From Okeania sp. SIO1I7 (GTDB lineage Bacteria; Cyanobacteriota; Cyanobacteriia; Cyanobacteriales; Microcoleaceae), in NCBI GenBank assembly GCA_010672585.1, contig JAAHGF010000001.1, positions 533,884-597,883 of the forward strand: DNA of 64,000 bases. The letters are read 5' to 3'. Each line of letters opens with the position of its first letter. The stretch's first letter is position 1. Under the pieces are notes generated by a model. It had not been told where the DNA came from. It did not search any database and saw nothing but the letters and a program-made list of their open reading frames with translations. The position numbers and the translations under genes are program-made. This document shows, in pieces, positions 49,240-59,692 of the stretch.

Positions 49240-49796
49240 AATAATTACCCTATAAATTTTAATCCTTAAATTGCCAACATAACTATAATCCTGCTCTCTC
49301 AAATATTGAAGGGCAGATTATGACAAATTTTGCTATTAATATAGATTGTTTTATCGTATAATATTGCCTGCAATCTATAAATCAACTATTGTTCAGATAA
49401 TTTCTGAAATATTGTAGCTGTCAATATTTATGACCACAGGGTAATAGGAAAGATAATCAGGCCATATTTATAGAAAATGCTAATTCTCAGGCTAGAAATT
49501 TTTGTTAAATTAATTGTTTATGTAATTAGCGGATAGCAATAATAGATAAATTTTAGCGATCGCTATGAGTAACTTCTTAATTTTCGGGGGTTGACTTATA
49601 GTTTATGTTGCTAGTTAATCCTGATAGAGAATAGTGGATATATTTGAAGGCGACCCCAAGTTTAGACTTTAGTTTAATTTCTCAATAGTAGATTTTTTAT
49701 CGTAATTGCGATCGCACAAGATAAATATGCGATCATTTTGCAAGGCAACTCAGTACTTAAATTTACAAACAAGTCTACAGTATAGACTCTAAAGGA
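49240..49796. other. Intergenic, no feature seen
   Basis: AT-rich, with several GCGATCGC-type octamers (near 49557 and 49710). I see no TPP riboswitch pattern before thiE, although a weak one cannot be excluded by eye. No gene. Confidence 0.4.
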
Positions 49797-50105
49797 TTAA
49801 ACAGAATAAGCTACCCATCCAATTGTTTCAGTAGTATGATTACCATCTGAGAGTGCTTCCTGACCACCATTTGCAACTAATTCATTCATTCGGATCTTAA
49901 ATCCAGTAGTTGTAACCTCAGCAAGACGGACTCCTGGGTTATCTGGTCCATTAAAGGTTTGAACCATAGGAATGACAATTACAGTTGTTCCTTCTGGAAA
50001 TGGTGTAGGAAAGTCAACTTGTGTAAAAAGGCTAAGGTCACCACCTTGTGTAGCACTTGGTCCTGGGGAATCTAAGTCAATGGAACCTGTTTGGATCATA
50101 CTCAT
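49797..50105 (-). CDS. H-type lectin domain protein
   Basis: 102 residues, one domain. The pattern QVDFPTPFPEGTTVIVIPMV, DNPGVRLAEVTTTGFKIRMN and a final ETIGWVAYSV matches the H-type lectin fold (discoidin/HPA type), a six-stranded sandwich that binds GalNAc-type sugars as trimers or hexamers. No signal peptide. Start ATG has AAGGAGA 11 nt upstream. Such lectins are scattered among bacteria; roles in cell aggregation, surface glycans or defence are possible but unproven. Confidence 0.8.
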   Translation of the reverse strand: MSMIQTGSIDLDSPGPSATQGGDLSLFTQVDFPTPFPEGTTVIVIPMVQTFNGPDNPGVRLAEVTTTGFKIRMNELVANGGQEALSDGNHTTETIGWVAYSV

Positions 50106-50945
50106 AATTCTTGATCTCCTTGATAATTTATGAAGTTAATTTTTCATTTCATATCTTATCAGCTCAAGAGGAAATTAATCTCTTTACCAAATATTTGTAT
50201 TAAGGACATTTCTATATCTGAATCAGTCCAAGTCCAATTATCGGATAAGCAACTGGTCTGAATATGATGACTCCAGTAAGCACAGAGGAAGTCTAACATT
50301 TGGACTTGATGACATAATCCTACTCAAGATAATAAATCTCAAGTAATAGATATACTAATTGTGAATAAAATATCGCTGAATGCGAACAAAAAAACGATGA
50401 GAATACTCCACTACATTATGCAGGTAATTTCAGTTATCAGTTATCAGTTATCAGTTATCAGTTATCAGTACCTCTGCTTGAAGTATTGGGATTAAAATAT
50501 TGAACTTGATTTTTTCTCATCCCCTTGAAAGGGGAGACTTTAGACCTTATTTTTTGGTAAAACCCAGACAATAACTGCTTTACTTATTAATAAAAGAGCA
50601 GATGTTAATACTAAAAATAATTATACTGGAACTCCCCTAAATAGTATCGAATACCAGGCAATAGTAGAGTTTATTAAGAGCAAAATGGGTGAGAAGAGTA
50701 AAGAATTTCGGGTAATTGCAAAGTTCCATTTCTATCTCTAAAAATAAGTTTTGCTACATACATTAAGACTTAAAACCTGGTCACTTAAGCGTGTGATAGA
50801 ACTTTTTTACCCTCCTGACCAAAAAATCAGGTCTGAAGCCCCTCTTTACAAAAATTAAAAGATTTCTTCAAAACACCTATAATAAGAGAGACTTGACAAA
50901 ATATAATAACTAAATTGTCTGTCACAGTTTCCTAGGAAGAAAGCC
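50106..50945. other. Intergenic with a TCAGTTATC tandem repeat and family B fragment
   Basis: Contains about five head-to-tail TCAGTTATC units (50430-50468) and part of a family B element (CCCCTTGAAAGGGGAGAC, about 50520-50540). No gene. AGGAAG lies 7 nt before the GTG start of the next gene. Confidence 0.5.
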
Positions 50946-52812
50946 GTGAAACAAATATTTATCCTTTTTTCGCAGGAAAATAATCAAACAAATTTACTGC
51001 GTAAAATCAATTTTTTACCTCCTATTTTAGCCACTGCACTACTAGGGGTATTTACTTCTGCAAGTTTGGCAGTACCATTTGCACAACAAGTGGCCAAATC
51101 CCTAGAAACTCAAGCTAATTCTCAAATAAATGTACTTTATGTTAGTTCATCTGTTGGTAGTGACTCTGGAGATGGTACTAAAACCGCTCCTTTGAAAACT
51201 ATTACTTATGCTTTGAAAATTGCTCAACCTCACACAAAAATTTTACTTGCTCCCGGAACTTACAATAGACGAACAGGTGAAAAATTCCCTTTAATTTTGC
51301 AGCCAAAAATTACAATTAAAGGTAACTCTTTTAATCGTGGAAAAAATGTTTTAATTCAAGGTGGAGGTAATTTTAAGAGTCCGACTTTAAATCAGAAAAA
51401 TATTACAATAGTAGCTGCTAATGAATCTAATTTAAGTGGCGTAACAGTCATAAATCCTAATCTTCAAGGTTATGGTTTATGGATAGAATCTAGTGGTTGT
51501 GTTATTAGTAAAAATACTTTTACTGGTAATACTGTAAATGGCATTTCTGTAGCGGGTAGTAATACAGCAATTATTCAGGAAAATAATTTCTATGGAAATG
51601 GGGTAAGTGGTATCGAAATTTATCATAATTCTCAGCCAGAAATTAGAGATAATTTGTTTCAAAATACTGGTATTGGAATGAAAATATCTGATGATGCTGC
51701 TCCAAAAGTAGTAGGAAACCGTCTGATTGAAAATCAAAGTGGGATTATTATTCAAGAAAATGCACGCCCAATTTTGCGGGGTAATTATATTGAGGGTAAT
51801 AGACAGGATGGAGTAGCCGCGATCGCTCAATCATTACCGGATCTAGGTAACTCTCAAGAACCTGGTCGTAATACTATTCGTAATAACATTCGGTATGATA
51901 TTTATCATGCAGTAAAAGGTCAAACTCTTCCTGCTTATGGAAATTCTTTAGGAAGCGGCCGTAATTATGGTAGTATTGACATTGCTGGGAAAATTGCTCC
52001 ACCCCCACGAGTTGCTCCTTTGCCGAATATTGTAACTACCCCTAAAGTAAATCCAGAAACAGAGTCTTCCCAGGAAGAGCAAGTTATGGAAACTGCTTCT
52101 AGTGAACCAGAAATTCAGACAACGCCACAAAAACCAAATATTTCAGCTTCAGCAGAAAAATTACAGGAGCAGAATAGTTCTGATAGTATTATTTCACGAC
52201 AAAGACCGGGAAATTCTACAACAATTATTATTCCTGTACCAAAACCAGAAACCCCAAGGTCTAGGGGAAATTCCTACCAGACAACAAGTCGTCAAGGAAA
52301 TTTACAAAGACTACTACAAACTAATCCTAATTATCAGAATACACGAGCAATTGAAATACCAGTATCGCCACCAGAGTCAGGGAGCAGAACTTTAGAAAGA
52401 TGGCGAAATTTACCTCCAAGGAACACTAGACCAAGTTTTGAACCCACTACCCCAGTTGCATCTCCTGGTTTACTATCTGTACCAAGCACAAATATTCCCC
52501 TTGGTCGTGGTGGTTATGTCCCTCCCGGTATTGGCAGAAATCAAAATCCTAATCCTAACCCAATACCAAGACTATCCTTACGTCGTAATTCTCAAAGTCG
52601 TGCTGCGACCTTGGGTCTACGTTATCGAGTAGTTGTTAATGTCAATAATGCTGCTCAAACCTATAAGTTGCGATCGCTTGTACCAGATGCTTTTAATACG
52701 AATATTAATGGTAATTCAGTCATGCAAGCTGGAGCTTTTCGTAGTCGTCTTGAGGCCGATCAACTATTAAAAGTTTTACGGAATAATGGTCTGAATGCCA
52801 AAGTTATACTTA

Positions 52813-52820
<8 letters not shown>
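50946..52820 (+). CDS. DUF1565 beta-helix and SPOR-domain protein
   Basis: 624 residues. Signal peptide to about residue 40 (ILATALLGVFTSASLAVP). DUF1565/right-handed beta-helix at about 50-270 (LYVSSSVGSDSGDGTKTAPL, HTKILLAPGTYNRRTGEKFP, NTFTGNTVNGISVAG, GIEIYHNSQPEIRDNLF). A Pro/Ser/Asn-rich linker follows, then a C-terminal SPOR domain (YRVVVNVNN to MQAGAFRSRLEADQLLKVLR) that binds denuded peptidoglycan at division sites. The GTG start follows AGGAAG. Periplasmic, probably cell-wall associated; a surface or septal role is inferred. The last codons lie inside a 65-bp duplication that flanks the adjacent MITE. Confidence 0.88.
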
Positions 52821-53282
<462 letters not shown>

Positions 53283-53374
53283 AAATAAAGTTTTCCTAAT
53301 AGTAGACACAATTTAGCAAAGTACGACTACAATAGACGTGCTTGTAATAAATAAATTTTTAAGAGGTCTATAAT

Positions 53375-53950
53375 ATGGTAACATCTGCTGCTCCTGGCAA
53401 TACCTCAGTCTTCATACTGCCTTCGAGACAAGATAATACCCAGTATACTGTAGCCAAGAAAGTTCGGTCAAACCAGATTAGAACAAAATTGGACATGGAA
53501 TTATTAGCCCTAAATGTTTTAACAGGAATTAATTCAGACAGCATATTGCGAGTAGCCAGTAAATTGAATATACCTCCCAAGTTAGCGGATGAACTGACTT
53601 TAGTGGTAGATGAAAAACGGGGAATGTCGGCAAACCAACCTCTGAAAACAGAGGAAGCAAAATCTTTCATCCTAGTTATATGTCACTTGGCAAAACAAAA
53701 CCAAGCATTAATTCGTCGTGCAGTAGCATTAATGGAGCAAGTGGCTGCTCAAAAGACTAAACCTCAATCAGTTACTTTATTAAGAGAATATCTTGATAAA
53801 TTTGAAAAAGCATATAAACAATATCACATATATTCTGAAAATACTTCCAACGATAACCCAGAAAAATTAGGTCTAAAGTTATTAGTGGATTTATTATTTT
53901 ATAGTGCTCCTCAAGGGTGCAGTCGTCTTTGGTCCAGTCTGAAATTTTAG
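53375..53950 (+). CDS. DUF3038-like conserved cyanobacterial protein
   Basis: 191 residues, all-helical looking. The segment LDMELLALNVLTGINSDSIL and the later EEAKSFILVICHLAKQNQAL then IRRAVALMEQ fit the cyanobacterial DUF3038 family as I remember it. In many cyanobacteria the DUF3038 gene is directly followed by a DUF4335 gene. Here the DUF4335 gene lies 1.1 kb downstream, separated by mobile-element debris. Function unknown. Confidence 0.65.
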   Translation: MVTSAAPGNTSVFILPSRQDNTQYTVAKKVRSNQIRTKLDMELLALNVLTGINSDSILRVASKLNIPPKLADELTLVVDEKRGMSANQPLKTEEAKSFILVICHLAKQNQALIRRAVALMEQVAAQKTKPQSVTLLREYLDKFEKAYKQYHIYSENTSNDNPEKLGLKLLVDLLFYSAPQGCSRLWSSLKF

Positions 53951-54174
53951 ACCCCAAAACCATACTAGAATTTTAGTATGAAGCAAAATGCTTGAGCAGA
54001 ATTCAAAATACCGATTTAACAAAAAATTCAAAAATTAATTAATTGATTGAAAAAGTTTTAAGCATGGTCGAGAATTAAGCATGATTAAGTCTAACGGTAA
54101 ACTTCAGAGAGTTTAAACTGTTTCATACCTTAATTCTCTTTTGATTTTTTCACCTTCTAAAAATCTAGACAATC

Positions 54175-54335
54175 CTAGACACGCTCTTCATCGGTGATTA
54201 AGAGCGATTTTCCTACTCACCTGTCCATAAGTCTACTGGCACGCGAAGGTTAATGTTCCGCTCAAACACATTGAGTTTAGGATTCCCTCTGTGGTTTTCG
54301 TCCTCATGGAAAGTCGAGTGCCAAACACTCCATAA
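54175..54335 (+). ncRNA. HEARO/IscB omega-RNA-like structured segment (candidate)
   Basis: Stems: CGCTCTT/AAGAGCG (54182-54206), CTCAA/TTGAG (54261-54275), GAGTG/CACTC (54316-54330), and a possible long-range TGGCAC/GTGCCA (54237-54323). The unusually GC-rich, ordered sequence (ACTGGCACGCGAAGGTTAAT, GGAAAGTCGAGTGCCAAACA) resembles HEARO RNAs found next to IscB genes, but no IscB frame follows. Assigned by eye. Confidence 0.4.
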
Positions 54336-54689
54336 TTGTTGCTAAAATCCTCTGGTCTTAGCAGACATATATAATAATAACACAGATTAATGGCCTAAAA
54401 ACATAAACATTTTGTAGATATAAGTCTTGGATGCTCCATGTTTTTCAGTTTTAGCAAGCAACAGATAAAATTTATCCCTGTATACTAAATTTAAATTAAA
54501 AAAGTTATATGATGATATCTTAACCTCTTGGCTACTTACTACTCTACATAACTCAACTATAATTAAATTGGAATTAAATTGGTATAATAAAAGTTATACA
54601 TAAATATAGTCTATATAGTTAAATTATGTTTATGTCAAATATCTTAACTGGAGGTGAGAAAAATAATGTCACCTTTTTATGAAAAAGAG

Positions 54690-54850
54690 TGAAAAGAGGT
54701 TTGTATCGTATCGCAAGCATTGGATTAATCAATGCTGATGTTAATGGTTCCCTGAACATTATAAAAAAAGCAGCTCCCTTTTGTCTTTGACTATGGGAAG
54801 CGAGGGTGTTCTAGTGCCTCCTCCGGAGGAGCTGCGCTAACACGAGCGTC
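54690..54850 (+). pseudogene. tnpB C-terminal relic
   Basis: The frame reads [20 protein letters not shown] then [17 protein letters not shown]. The [15 protein letters not shown] part is the D-x-N-G/A-x-x-N-I end of TnpB (RuvC-III). No upstream domain is present. It ends in a CTCCTCCGGAGGAG palindrome (about 54819-54832). Probably the element that split DUF3038 from DUF4335. Confidence 0.65.
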
Positions 54851-55093
54851 AGGATAACTCCTGCAAAATAAGGATATGTCTTATGTGACTATATTTTTAT
54901 GAACTATGAGGAAATTACTGTTAAAGCTGTAGATTAACATAATTTAATCTTTTCTGTGGCGAGTTTAATACACCACTTTACAGGGGGTACTTAAAATTAT
55001 TTGGGGCGATCGGACATACACGCGGTCGGTCGTTGACTATCCATCAGTAATTCTTCCTTCTTCCTTCTTCCTTCTTCAATCAAATGTTTTCAA

Positions 55094-56695
55094 ATGCCTT
55101 CACGAAGTTATACTCCCCCAACTTGTACATTAAAATTTACAGCTAGAGGTTTAGCGGTCTTAAAATGGATCGGTATTCCCAGAAAACAACGCTTTAGCCT
55201 TAGTTTTGACGACCCTAGAGTATCAGAAACAGACCATATTACACTGAGGGGTGGTCGCAGTGAATTAGACACTCTCCACAAAGTTGTTACAACTTATGTA
55301 CAAGAATTCCTCAGTAAATCTCCTGAATTACCTGTAGAAAATGAAAAGAAAGGAGAAGAAAACAATAGCACTGCAACAGAGTCAAACTCACAAACAAAAA
55401 TTCAGGACGAGACCACCGAAATTGCTGATGCCAAACTTTCCATACCTAATTCCCCACCTCCAATAAACGGTAAAAATATTTATCTACAACCACGAGACTT
55501 ATTAAACCACGATCTATTTTTGGGGTCTCTAGCGACTAAAGAGTCAGGAAGTTTTATTACCATGAGTATGCTGCAACTATTTGACCTGGCGATCGCTCTA
55601 GATGAATGTGAAACAGATATACAGACATTGCCTCAGTTTAAGTCTGAAAGTGAAGTTACACCTCTTCCTGAATGGTTGCGTAGTGCAATACTAATTATTA
55701 TCAGCGCTGGTCTAACAGCTAGTGCCATTAAATTATACGACCGCTACGCAATTAGTCGCAAACCACAAAATGAGCCTAATATTATTGCTTCTCCACCAAG
55801 CAATAGTTCACCCCTTCCAGCACCAACAAATTTACCAACACCAACACCAACGCCAACAGTAACTCTATCACCATTACCAACACCACCAACAAATCTACCA
55901 ACACCCACAATTACTAGACCATCTCCAATTCCCACACCATCTCCTCTGTTTCCTAGACAAAACCCCGCGCTACCCGCTCCTAATAACGTACCACCCCCTC
56001 TGAATGATTTTTCTCGTCCTCCTCAAAATCAGGGAAATGCTACAACAGTAGTTATTCCCGCACCACCAACAATACTGCCACCAGTTCCTGTAGCACCACC
56101 AACGACACCGCCTCCAATTCCTCCACCTGCAATACCTAACTATGGCGCGTCAGTACAACCGAGACCTCCCGTGCAACCACCCCCAAATTTGCAAGTACCA
56201 CCCGCACCAAACCGACCTCTACCACCAGTACTTAATAGAGGGGGTGGGGTAAGACCTTATTTAGATGTGAGTCGTATTCCGGTTAATGTTCCTAGAGCAA
56301 TTGATTTACCGACCTTGGAAGATGTAGAACCAGTTGCTTTACGCGATCGCGAATCTGTGGTTGAACCTAGTGAAAATGCTAGCAGGAAACCGAAATCTAC
56401 ATTATTCGATCGAATTCCCCAAGTTGCAGAGGTAAGAGAATATTTTGAAAAAAGTTGGGAACCGCCATCAGATTTAGATAGGAATTTGCAGTATAGTTTG
56501 TTATTAAATGGTGATGGTTCGGTGAAAAAGGTAACTCCAATTGGTCTAGCATCAGTTGAGTTTTATGGTAATACAAAGATGCCTTTAGAGGAAGAAACTT
56601 TTGTCTCTAATATTGAGGGCGACAAGACTGCTAAAATTCGATTGGTTTTGAGACCAGATGGTCAAGTTCAGACTTTTTTAGAGTCTTTGAATTAA
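55094..56695 (+). CDS. DUF4335-like protein with proline-rich linker
   Basis: 533 residues. N-terminal domain (about 1-185) with CTLKFTARGLAVLKWIGIPR and LFLGSLATKESGSFITMSML, then DLAIALDECETD, matching the cyanobacterial DUF4335 family. One membrane helix (SAILIIISAGLTASAIKLYD, about 198-216). A long Pro/Thr/Asn linker (about 225-400) leads to a C-terminal TonB-like domain (LDRNLQYSLLLNGDGSVKKV to IRLVLRPDGQVQTFLESL). This suggests an envelope-spanning protein; the function is unknown. Its usual DUF3038 partner lies just upstream beyond the relics. Confidence 0.75.
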   Translation: MPSRSYTPPTCTLKFTARGLAVLKWIGIPRKQRFSLSFDDPRVSETDHITLRGGRSELDTLHKVVTTYVQEFLSKSPELPVENEKKGEENNSTATESNSQTKIQDETTEIADAKLSIPNSPPPINGKNIYLQPRDLLNHDLFLGSLATKESGSFITMSMLQLFDLAIALDECETDIQTLPQFKSESEVTPLPEWLRSAILIIISAGLTASAIKLYDRYAISRKPQNEPNIIASPPSNSSPLPAPTNLPTPTPTPTVTLSPLPTPPTNLPTPTITRPSPIPTPSPLFPRQNPALPAPNNVPPPLNDFSRPPQNQGNATTVVIPAPPTILPPVPVAPPTTPPPIPPPAIPNYGASVQPRPPVQPPPNLQVPPAPNRPLPPVLNRGGGVRPYLDVSRIPVNVPRAIDLPTLEDVEPVALRDRESVVEPSENASRKPKSTLFDRIPQVAEVREYFEKSWEPPSDLDRNLQYSLLLNGDGSVKKVTPIGLASVEFYGNTKMPLEEETFVSNIEGDKTAKIRLVLRPDGQVQTFLESLN

Positions 56696-56746
56696 GGAGT
56701 TATATCAAGGGAGGAGTCAGTCCTCAGGAGTCAGAAGTCAGGAGTC

Positions 56747-56917
56747 ATATTATGTCCGGTAGCATCGGTATTGTATAGCAAAGGGAAGGAAGAAGGAAGA
56801 GGGAAGAGGGAAGAGTAAAGAAAAGGGAAGAAGGCTACCCTCGCAAGAAAAAAATCTAAATTTCCTGTAGATATTTACCCTTGGGTTTACACAAACGCGC
56901 CCCAACGGACATGATAT
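56747..56917. mobile_element. Family C MITE-like element
   Basis: 171 bp, starting ATATTATGTCCGGTAGCATC and ending CCAACGGACATGATAT, with a purine heptamer interior. Same ends and layout as 6574-6723. AGTCAGG heptamers lie on both sides. Confidence 0.7.
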
Positions 56918-57043
56918 CAGTCCTCAGGAGTCAGGAGGGAAGAGAATTTAGAAAGATTTGCGCTCTGGTTGAAGATGAAACATTGTTTTATACCCAATTA
57001 AATGGATTTGATATTACAGCGGTTTTCATTTGGGTAGACCACA

Positions 57044-57071
57044 GTAGGAACGTTCCATGGAACGTCCCTAC
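57044..57071. repeat. 28-bp near-perfect palindrome
   Basis: Two 14-bp half sites, GTAGGAACGTTCCA and TGGAACGTCCCTAC, differ at one position. It lies in the spacer between DUF4335 and acsF. It could be a protein-binding site or an element end. Confidence 0.6.
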
Positions 57072-57308
57072 AGGGTTGTGATTGTGAAGATGTGGTTCAT
57101 CAATATGAAAAGTGCTGTAGACATCTCCAATAATCAAAAATATAGTCAATTATAGTAGAGTTGTTGGGAATTAAGCTAAAAAAATGGCTAAAACCCTTAT
57201 TGGTCAAAGTTTATAGCGTTTTTCAGTCCTAGAATCCTGAAAACCTTATAGAATAAGCTTTTGAGCATTGTTCAATTTTTATTTCCCAACAACTCTAGTA
57301 CATAAATC

Positions 57309-57390
57309 ATCAATTATTTCCCCCTACTCCCTACTCCCTACTCCCTACTCCCTACTCCCTACTCCCTACTCCCTACTTCCTACTCCCTCT
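57309..57390. repeat. CTACTCC heptamer array
   Basis: About ten tandem CTACTCC units, one with a TT change, just before the acsF terminator. A third heptamer type, besides GGAAGAA and AGTCAGG, in the same window. Confidence 0.9.
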
Positions 57391-57407
57391 TTTCTTAAAT
57401 AAAACAA

Positions 57408-57443
57408 ATAAAAAAAATAGCCTTGGAAATATCACAAGGCTAT
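57408..57443 (-). terminator. Rho-independent terminator of acsF
   Basis: On the minus strand ATAGCCTTG pairs with CAAGGCTAT (57417-57425 and 57435-57443, 9 bp, perfect), followed by a T-run (complement of A at 57411-57417). It lies about 30 bp after the acsF stop codon. Confidence 0.85.
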
Positions 57444-57471
57444 CAAGCGAGATTAATTATTAAAGACTTTT

Positions 57472-58548
57472 TTAACGAACAGAACTTTGCATAGTCGCAG
57501 TTTCAATTGGCTTCATAAAATATAGTTTTAGGAATTGCCAACCATTAGACAGATAAAGAGGTAACTTCTGCAAAAGCTTCACAACACCTGACTTATTTGA
57601 ATTAGCGATCGCTGTTAACTTTTCATTATTCTTAACACAAATTTCTAGTCTTTCATAAAACTGAGGATCTTCTACATCCAAAATTATTGGAAAAACACGT
57701 CCTGAAGTTTCATTAGTCTTCTCAATTACATACTTATCATAATCACGAGCATTCAAACCAATAGCAGCATAAAAATCAGCTCTTTGGATGTCATTCAAAT
57801 ACATAGTAGCGAACACAGAAAGTAAGAAAAATCGACACCACAATTTTGCTTGCCAGTCATTTAAAATTTGTGGTTGTGCCCTCATAATAGCATCAAAGAA
57901 ATCTCCATGACGATTTTCATCCTGACACCAATTTTCAAAGAAACGGAAAATAGGATAAATTCTATCTTCTGGATGAGCTTCTAAATGACGATAGATAGTA
58001 ATGTAGCGCCAATAACCAATTTTTTCCGATAGATAAGTAGCGTAAAAAATAAACTTTGGCTCAAAGAAAGTATACTTACGACTTTTAGTCAGAAATCCTA
58101 AATCTAATGATAGATTAAAATCTGACATGGCCTTATTTAAAAAACCTGCATGACGAGCTTCATCTCTGGACATTAAATTGAAACACTCAGCCAAAATAGG
58201 GCTTTTATTTTTGAGACGACGACCCAATTCTTTATAGAGTAAAAAACCAGAAAATTCAGCCGTACAAGAACGTTCTAGAAACTCAACAAATAACCTACGA
58301 GTATCCCCATCAATATGATCCCATGATTGGGCAAATTCTTCATCCCGAACAAAATGATGGCGGTTATAATCAGTACGAAATTCTTCTAGAATAGCTATCA
58401 ATTCATCTTCATTGACTGAGATGTCCATTTTAGCCATCTTATCAAAATCTGTTGTGTAGAATCTAGGGGTTAGAATAGTTTCTTTAGAAGGAACTTTAAC
58501 CCCTGGTCGCATTTCTTGAAAATCTGGTTTTTTTAGAGAATCTACCAT
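57472..58548 (-). CDS. acsF: Mg-protoporphyrin IX monomethyl ester oxidative cyclase (AcsF)
   Basis: 358 residues. The di-iron enzyme forms ring E of chlorophyll (divinyl protochlorophyllide) with O2, using the product of ChlM. Iron-binding motifs: [30 protein letters not shown] and [14 protein letters not shown]. The conserved N-terminus ([20 protein letters not shown]) supports the ATG at 58548. The terminator lies directly downstream, so the gene is monocistronic on the 3' side. Cyanobacteria often have two cyclase genes for high and low oxygen; which type this is cannot be told from the window. Confidence 0.97.
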   Translation of the reverse strand: MVDSLKKPDFQEMRPGVKVPSKETILTPRFYTTDFDKMAKMDISVNEDELIAILEEFRTDYNRHHFVRDEEFAQSWDHIDGDTRRLFVEFLERSCTAEFSGFLLYKELGRRLKNKSPILAECFNLMSRDEARHAGFLNKAMSDFNLSLDLGFLTKSRKYTFFEPKFIFYATYLSEKIGYWRYITIYRHLEAHPEDRIYPIFRFFENWCQDENRHGDFFDAIMRAQPQILNDWQAKLWCRFFLLSVFATMYLNDIQRADFYAAIGLNARDYDKYVIEKTNETSGRVFPIILDVEDPQFYERLEICVKNNEKLTAIANSNKSGVVKLLQKLPLYLSNGWQFLKLYFMKPIETATMQSSVR

Positions 58549-58862
58549 AAGTTTTGTTGTTTTCTTAATTTATCAATCTATGGCTGGTTTGGAGAATGAG
58601 CAAGAAAGTATTATATTTTCCACGCTATATAGTTTACCAAGGTCTAGGGGACTGAAGTGCATAGTTTTTGTTAAGAATTGCAAAGTATGTATATCTATAA
58701 TAAATAGCTGATTATTATCCTATTTCTAATATATTTGGAGTTATTACTGTTTTCCGCGCTATATTCTTGGACTAAGATGGTAATAATACTAAGTGCCCAT
58801 AACAAAAATAAGTAACTAGGCAAAACAGTATATTAATTAAGACAAGTGATTTTTGGGACTAA
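58549..58862. other. Divergent promoter region, acsF / TM2 gene
   Basis: 314 bp between divergently transcribed genes. AT-rich with no repeat element, so it should hold both promoters. I cannot place -10/-35 boxes or an NtcA site with confidence. Confidence 0.4.
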
Positions 58863-59342
58863 ATGAATAGTATAAGATACAGTTACCTATTTTGGGGAGC
58901 TTGCATCCTAGGTCTTAATGGATGCCATCGTTTATACAATGGCAAAATTTTGACTGGTCTACTTTGGCTCTTTACTGGGGGTTTATTTGGAGTAGGCCAA
59001 TTTATTGATTTGTTGTTAATCCCTAATATGGTAGAAGAACACAACACTAAAGTCAAAGCAAAATTAGGTATTTCATCCCAAGGAGTACCACTATATCAAT
59101 CAAATGGGGCGGTCTCTATGAAAGCTTCTCCTCCACAAACCCGCCAACAGTTAATGGTAGCTTTGCTCAGGTCAGCTTCTACTCAAGGAGGAAAGTTATC
59201 TGTTAGTCAGGGGGTCATGGCAACAGGAGCTAGTTTTGTTGAAGTAGAAGAAGCTCTCAAGGAAATGCTCAAAACTGGTTATGTTAGTGTAGATAACCAT
59301 CCAGAGACAGGAATTGTAATTTACGATTTCCATGAATTGTAA
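58863..59342 (+). CDS. TM2-domain protein with winged-helix-like tail
   Basis: 159 residues. A TM2 domain (YLFWGACILGLNGCHRLYNG then KILTGLLWLFTGGLFGVGQFIDL, about 7-57) gives two membrane helices joined by a short turn. The C-terminal 65 residues (LMVALLRSASTQGGKLSVSQ to VEEALKEMLKTGYVSVDNHP) look like a small winged helix. The combination occurs in cyanobacteria; its role is unknown. It lies 116 bp before rpmF on the same strand. Confidence 0.82.
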   Translation: MNSIRYSYLFWGACILGLNGCHRLYNGKILTGLLWLFTGGLFGVGQFIDLLLIPNMVEEHNTKVKAKLGISSQGVPLYQSNGAVSMKASPPQTRQQLMVALLRSASTQGGKLSVSQGVMATGASFVEVEEALKEMLKTGYVSVDNHPETGIVIYDFHEL

Positions 59343-59458
59343 TTTTGCCAACCAATAATCATTACAAATATATTTATTATAGAGGTCTTCCATAGTTACT
59401 AAAATTAAGGTACTATAGTAGTCTGTCTATAAATATCTATGTCTATACAATAACTTTC

Positions 59459-59635
59459 ATGGCTGTACCAAAGAAGAGAACTTCAAAGTCTAAGACAAAG
59501 ATGCGGAAAGCTCAGTGGAAGCGTAAAGCAAGGCTGGAGGCACAGAAAGCGCTATCTTTAGGAAAATCAGTTCTTACTCAACGTTCCCACAGTTTTGTTT
59601 ATCCAAGTGCTGAGGAAGAAGAGGAAGAAGATTAA
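59459..59635 (+). CDS. rpmF: 50S ribosomal protein bL32
   Basis: 58 residues starting [20 protein letters not shown] and ending in an acidic tail of Glu/Asp. The conserved basic N-terminus identifies bL32. The zinc-binding cysteines found in some bL32 proteins are absent, as is normal in cyanobacteria. The start ATG overlaps no other gene. Confidence 0.97.
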   Translation: MAVPKKRTSKSKTKMRKAQWKRKARLEAQKALSLGKSVLTQRSHSFVYPSAEEEEEED

Positions 59636-59642
59636 TCAATTG

Positions 59643-59672
59643 GAGAATTGGAAAAAAAAATGTCCAATTCTC
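59643..59672. terminator. Hairpin between rpmF and queA
   Basis: GAGAATTGGA (59643-59652) pairs perfectly with TCCAATTCTC (59663-59672) between convergent genes. The loop holds an A-run but no T-run follows on either strand, so it may be a bidirectional terminator or simply an RNA-stabilising hairpin. Confidence 0.5.
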
Positions 59673-59692
59673 AAAATACTTTAACCACTATA

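Noticed and set aside
56881..57081. 66-codon plus-strand frame
   Set aside because: Composed of the right end of a family C MITE, AGTCAGG repeats and the 28-bp palindrome.
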